64,000 nt of DNA from Sipunculus nudus. Lineage: Eukaryota > Annelida > Sipuncula > Golfingiida > Sipunculidae. Under the pieces are notes generated by a model. The model ran no database searches. It was not told where the DNA came from and was given only the letters and a program-made list of their open reading frames with translations. This document shows, piece by piece, positions 59,477 through 64,000 of the stretch. Each line of letters opens with the position of its first letter. Position 1 is the first letter of the stretch. Both the position numbers and the translations under genes were made by a program. The stretch spans positions 69,666,926-69,730,925 of the forward strand of contig CM049309.1 in the NCBI GenBank assembly GCA_026874595.1, given 5' to 3'.

Positions 59477-60962
59477 TCAAAAGCATTGATACTGACATGC
59501 ACATGGTTTGGTTCAAGGTTTTTATAACAACAAACGGAGAAGGAAATTACAAGATTGGTAAAAGAAGTACATTTTACACTCACAGGACCAGACATACACA
59601 GCAAAAACACCACCATATATATGATGTCTAATAATGATTCAAAGCTGGCCAGGTCTTATTTTACCTTTGCTTATTCACTATTTCTTAAACTTAGTAAGAA
59701 ACTAACTTTGAAAAGTGCCATGCTTTTGTGAAACTTTCACTCACTTATTTAAAATTACCTCAGAGAGGAGTGCCAATTAATGGCTGTTTTTGGTCTCAAC
59801 TGTGATGACATATCCCATCAGGGAAAAAAAATGCTTTTCATTTCAACTTTAGCTTATTCAGTTTTAATTTCATTGACAGGCATTTAATTCAAAACAATTT
59901 TAATCCATACAAAATCAATCACTGGTGCAATATTATCATATATTTCAATGTATTTATCCCATGAAATGGAATAAGTTAAAAAACAGGCACACAGTGATAC
60001 AGGCATTAAATCAGCAGAATTATTACAGTTACCTGAAAGCACTCAGAAAGTTATGAAGAAAATATTTTTCGAACATATTTTCATACTTATAGCTTGTATG
60101 CCAATGGTGATATTATTAGTTAGATGGTTTTTCTTCCAAAAAGGAGTAAAAAGTGTACTTGAATGGTGGCAAAATGACAAAAAAAGACTTTTGAACCTCA
60201 GGTGCAACTTTACTAAATGACACTTAACTAAATCTCTACATTACATTTGTTTTCAATGAAGATTTTTTTGATCGATTAAAACTGATAATTGTAGAGATAC
60301 AGAAGCCAACTATTTAAGCAGAATATTTTTTTAAATATCTATGAAAAAACTGTTTTTAAAATATTTAAAAAAACATAGAAAAAAGACAGCAATAAAACTT
60401 GCATCATTTTGTAATCAGCTTGTTTTTTAAACTAATTATGTGAAGGCAATCTGGTTTCAGTGTTCACATTGCCACAATTATATACCAAAATAAAAATAAA
60501 TTATTTCCTGAACCCTGAGAATATATTTTTATAATGTAGACCACCTTAACCCTCCCTATTTTCCTTGTTTTTTTTCTACTTTGCACAACACCACCATAAT
60601 GACACTGTTCACTCCTAAAAAAGTGTTTCTTTTGGTCTTTCTGTGGGAGTTCTCACATTTGCTTAGCTCTTCTTTCAACCTTTTGCGGTTTCAAAGAATT
60701 CTAGATTTTTTAAGACCTGTACATTTAGGTGCAAAAAGAGCAATTGTTCACAGCTGACAAGCAGGTAGTGAATTTTCAGTAAAAATCAAACTCAAGGAAC
60801 AATAGGATGTATTAAGTAATACTTCCAACTTGATGCAATTAGTTTTCCCACTTAAGCTTTTAATACATGGTGTATGCAGGCTTTCAAATTCCCATCCATA
60901 CTATTGCAATGGTATCATTGTACACATCCAGCTAGCTTAAAGTTATAATGCTGCCTGCCAGG
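59477..60962. other. AT-rich intron, nothing recognised
   Basis: AT-rich sequence without a supported feature. Confidence 0.45.
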
Positions 60963-61240
60963 GAGGATTTAATAACAAATAAAATGTGAATAAATAAACT
61001 AATGCATAACTCCCTCTCTTTGGTGGCTGCCAATGTTTCATGCAGCAAGCACAGCAAAGCTGTCAATCATGTACATAACATGTGGGGGACACTTGTTGGC
61101 AGGCAGCAATTCATGAAACATGCAAAGTGAATTAACATATACACTCAATTATAAAAGAACATTTCACAAGTGGTGGATATTGTTAGACAGTTAACAATCA
61201 TTTTAATGGCTGGTCTGATTTATTCATACTGACAATATAC
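60963..61240 (+). repeat. Diverged duplicate block, copy B
   Basis: Colinear with 5246-5515 (see that entry); TTTTAATGGCTGGTCTGATT near its right end is the best-preserved part. It sits about 55 kb away, in the other FARSA intron. Confidence 0.55.
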
Positions 61241-62183
61241 TTGCAAACACTGGGGTGTTGTCAGTCAGTAATGTAGAAGATATTTGTTTCCTTACCATTT
61301 TTTTCAATGCAGTTTTTGAGATGGCTTCTGCTACTCTTGAGGTAGTGGGTAGGCTCAAAAAACAGTATTGGGACAAAACTGCCTCAACTACTGTAGGCAC
61401 TTTAGAACTCATAATTAATTAAATCAGAATATATTTAAAACATTGCATCATTGGTTGTAAATCAGATCCTATTATAACCATCAGTGTTTCTTGAATTCAT
61501 GAAATAAAATCCAATTTCATAAAGATTTGCAAAAAGGGGGAAACAGAAAACAGATGCACCTTGGGACGGAAATAATGAAACCACAGATACCAAGACCCAG
61601 TTTCAGGATGTCTTAAACTTGAGTAAATGTCCTTGGCTGAAAAGTCTTCACATTATAAACTGCGTGGTTAGCAATTATCATTTTGGGCAAATGACACATG
61701 AAACATTAGTGGACATGATTGTTTTTTTCATAAGAGTGCACCTGAGCAAAGCAGAAGCCTATGTCAGGGTAGAATTTCATTCAGTAGCTCCAGCTGCAAT
61801 ATACAAAGCAGGTAATCTACAAAGAGGTAGAGCCAGATAAGCCCCGTCTGTTGATCATGGGTTTTTGGCATATAAGAAAGACTTGGGTGTCAAATGGAAG
61901 TATTCAGCATGCAGCTGGAAGCAAGACCCAGCATTTAAAATGATTGAAACAGGTGGTGTGCTGTATTACCTGACTCTTCACAATACTATATAAAACAGTG
62001 AGAAACCATCAGACTCAGGGAGCCTTTCTTCTCTTAGCACAAAAGAACTTCCATAAATAAAACTTGTACCATCTTTGACAAAGCGACTGCATTTATTTTC
62101 TATCAGCTGACCTGAAAAGAGGAATACTTTGATGACCTATGAAACTACAAAGGTCATGAATGAAAATTCACACAGTTTCCCTG

Positions 62184-62218
62184 CTTTCTCTCTCTCTCTC
62201 TCTCTCTCCCTTTCTCTC
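62184..62218 (+). repeat. (CT)n microsatellite
   Basis: A CT-rich run, followed closely by an AC repeat (about 62221-62233). Confidence 0.9.
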
Positions 62219-62539
62219 AAAAACACACACACAAACAGACTGAACCCCAATTTCAATATTCACTGAGATTAAATAAAACATCTTCATCTTCTGATGGTGA
62301 AGAGTACATTTTAACATGTAAAACAATGGGGGCATGTCTAAAAATATATGTGAAACAAGTTTTAAATAAAATGAAGTAGTATTCAAGTAGCTCTTTTGTA
62401 AAGATTTACTATTCAACAAATACACCATGTAGTCCTACAGGAAAACATTTAATGAAGTACTTTTGAAATACAATAAAAAGGTATCTTTCTTTTGCATATT
62501 TCTCCTTGAATATGATTTATGTGTGATGCTCCACAAAGA

Positions 62540-62990
62540 AAACACATTATGCTCCACCCAAGAGATGGAGGAGTCTGAGCTAAGCCACCCACACTCCTCA
62601 TAGTGTGTCCCTTGACATCTCGTCTTGCGTTCTTAGCAGTCCAGATTGGAGGGACACTTAGGTAGATAGAGTAATAATAACAAGCCTTAAACTAACACCT
62701 CATAGCTCCCTTGTATCTGCTCTGGGCTCTCTGCCACATGTTAACTGTCCGTTTTTATTCCCTGGTGTGTTCTTGTGAGCATCATTCAGGTTTAAAGTCT
62801 CCCGCCTTGCGTATGTCCTTCAATAATGGGTGGCTTTCAAGTATTCTGCTAAGTAAAAGAAGCATGTTTCCACTTATCCATTAAGGAGCTGAGCGTTTGG
62901 CTGCTTATATGGTGGTCCTACACAGGCCCCAGGCATGAAAAGCATGAATATTTGTTGTCAGCACTTTGAACAGAATAATGTTTTTTAGAG
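62540..62990. other. Candidate conserved non-coding block
   Basis: About 450 bp of balanced composition with no repeat words: CCACCCAAGAGATGGAGGAG, TGTCCCTTGACATCTCGTCT, TTTAAAGTCTCCCGCC, CTTATATGGTGGTCC. I could find no FARSA-like or other recognisable frame in it. Confidence 0.3.
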
Positions 62991-64000
62991 GTCTCTCTGT
63001 GATCTCCTCCTGGTTCTTCTGTGACTAAAATTGCCATAAGATTTTATTCCTTCCATAAAATTGATCTCCTCAGTGTCACCTACAAAATCTTTTCTCAATT
63101 AATCCTCCCCAGGCCAAGTTTTCCCTGTTTTTTTTTCATAAGAGATCTGCATCATTTACTCAGGGATATTGAGAAAAGGTGATCTGCTTTTAAATGTCTC
63201 AAGCAAACTCATGTTCAAGAGTCAATCAGCCACATCACATGACCATTGTTGATTTTTAATTATCCTCACATGCTGTATAAGCAAAAGAGACTGGTGGCGA
63301 AAATAACTTGCAGAATCCCATGAAACTGTTCTGATATTAACAGAATAAGTTGAAAAATTATGTTTTTCTTGATTTATATGAACATTTCTTATGCATATGA
63401 TTAATTTTATGGCCATAACATTGGCAGTAATGCCAAGCTGCTTTTGTTTATAGGAGGAGCCTAAAAGGTTCAGATTCAAGTGATGAATTCATTATCTGCT
63501 GCTCAAAATCTATGAAAGATATCTTATAGCCACTTTTTATGATCAATATTTGTTAAGCTTCTTCTGAAATTGTCCTGATTACCGACTGTCTATTTCATTT
63601 AAATCAACCGGGTTTGGCTATGCGTGCTAGGCTTATACTGATTTAACTCCCTAATAAGTAAATATATTAGAAAATACATTAGTTTTTTCTTGATGGTCCT
63701 TCGTTTACTATGGCATATGAAGAATAATAAAAATAGGTATGTTCAAATTTAATATGTAATGATAACATGTAATGAAAGGTTTTGTTTTCTAAGCAATCAT
63801 GATCTTTATGACCATTTATAATGTTATGGATTACACATAGTTTTATATAGATCACCTACAAGAAATATTTTTAAAATCTAGATTTAAACTTTTACATTTT
63901 CCTTCCAGTGTATAAAACTTGTTCTAAAACAAATTTATTTATAACAGTAATTAAACTCGAATGTAAAAGTTATATTTTTGGCAAAAAACAATTAATTAAC
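62991..64000. other. AT-rich intron, nothing recognised
   Basis: AT-rich sequence to the window end. No upstream FARSA exon was recognised. Confidence 0.45.

Overview
ORGANISM AND GENE CONTEXT. This is eukaryotic, AT-rich intronic DNA from a mollusc, most likely a bivalve. That assignment is inferred from the repeat types: arrays rich in TGACCTTTGACC, elements with a GGAC-type microsatellite before a 3' hairpin, and the 12-bp palindrome GGTGGCGCCACC. The only host protein-coding sequence I can support is two consecutive exons of FARSA (cytosolic phenylalanine-tRNA ligase, alpha subunit) on the minus strand, at 39012-38844 and 1382-1305. They join in frame across one 37,461-nt phase-1 GT-AG intron. 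The exons before and after them lie outside the window, so essentially all of the 64 kb is FARSA intron. LAYOUT. 0-5 kb: the downstream FARSA exon with a Harbinger-type MITE 106 bp past its splice donor, then an array of direct-repeat nuclear-receptor-like motifs. 5-9 kb: a block with many features of conserved non-coding DNA, and a Helitron-like element. 8.8-10 kb and 33.3-34.8 kb: two copies of tandem-unit family F2. 12-15 kb: two MITE-like elements. 17-20.5 kb: family F1 with family F4 nested inside it, a 180-bp tandem array, and a GC-richer promoter-like block. 21.2-21.9 kb: a GC-rich low-copy block. 23.7-25.9 kb: family F3. 26.0-27.1 kb: a second copy of the F1/F4 chimera. 29.7-32 kb and 34.9-35.7 kb: further F2-, F8- and F7-type arrays. 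38.8-39.0 kb: the upstream FARSA exon. 41.3-43.7 kb: an F7 relic running into a 1.65-kb array of 60-bp units. 49.4 kb: a tRNA-derived SINE. 54.75-55.43 kb: a 42-bp minisatellite open in both orientations. 57.0-59.5 kb: a pogo-like MITE and a decayed LINE reverse transcriptase. CNE-like blocks recur at about 5.6, 8.7, 22.5, 45.1, 47.1, 49.0, 51.3 and 62.6 kb. HOW IT FITS TOGETHER. The repeat content is dominated by several tandem-unit element families (named F1-F9 here for convenience). They differ in sequence but share one plan: a short 5' hairpin (often just after CTAGA), an arm complementary to the 3' end, tandem core units carrying GGTGGCGCCACC and a downstream GAGATAT-like motif, a GGAC/ACAG microsatellite, and a 3' terminal hairpin followed by A-rich sequence. 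This resembles molluscan pearl-type and Helentron-associated (rolling-circle) non-autonomous elements. The window holds direct traces of their behaviour: nesting without target duplication, a chimera copied with the 5' end of one family and the 3' end of another, and an array with two 3' termini. No transposase or Rep/helicase is encoded here. All family assignments come from reading the sequence, without database searches.
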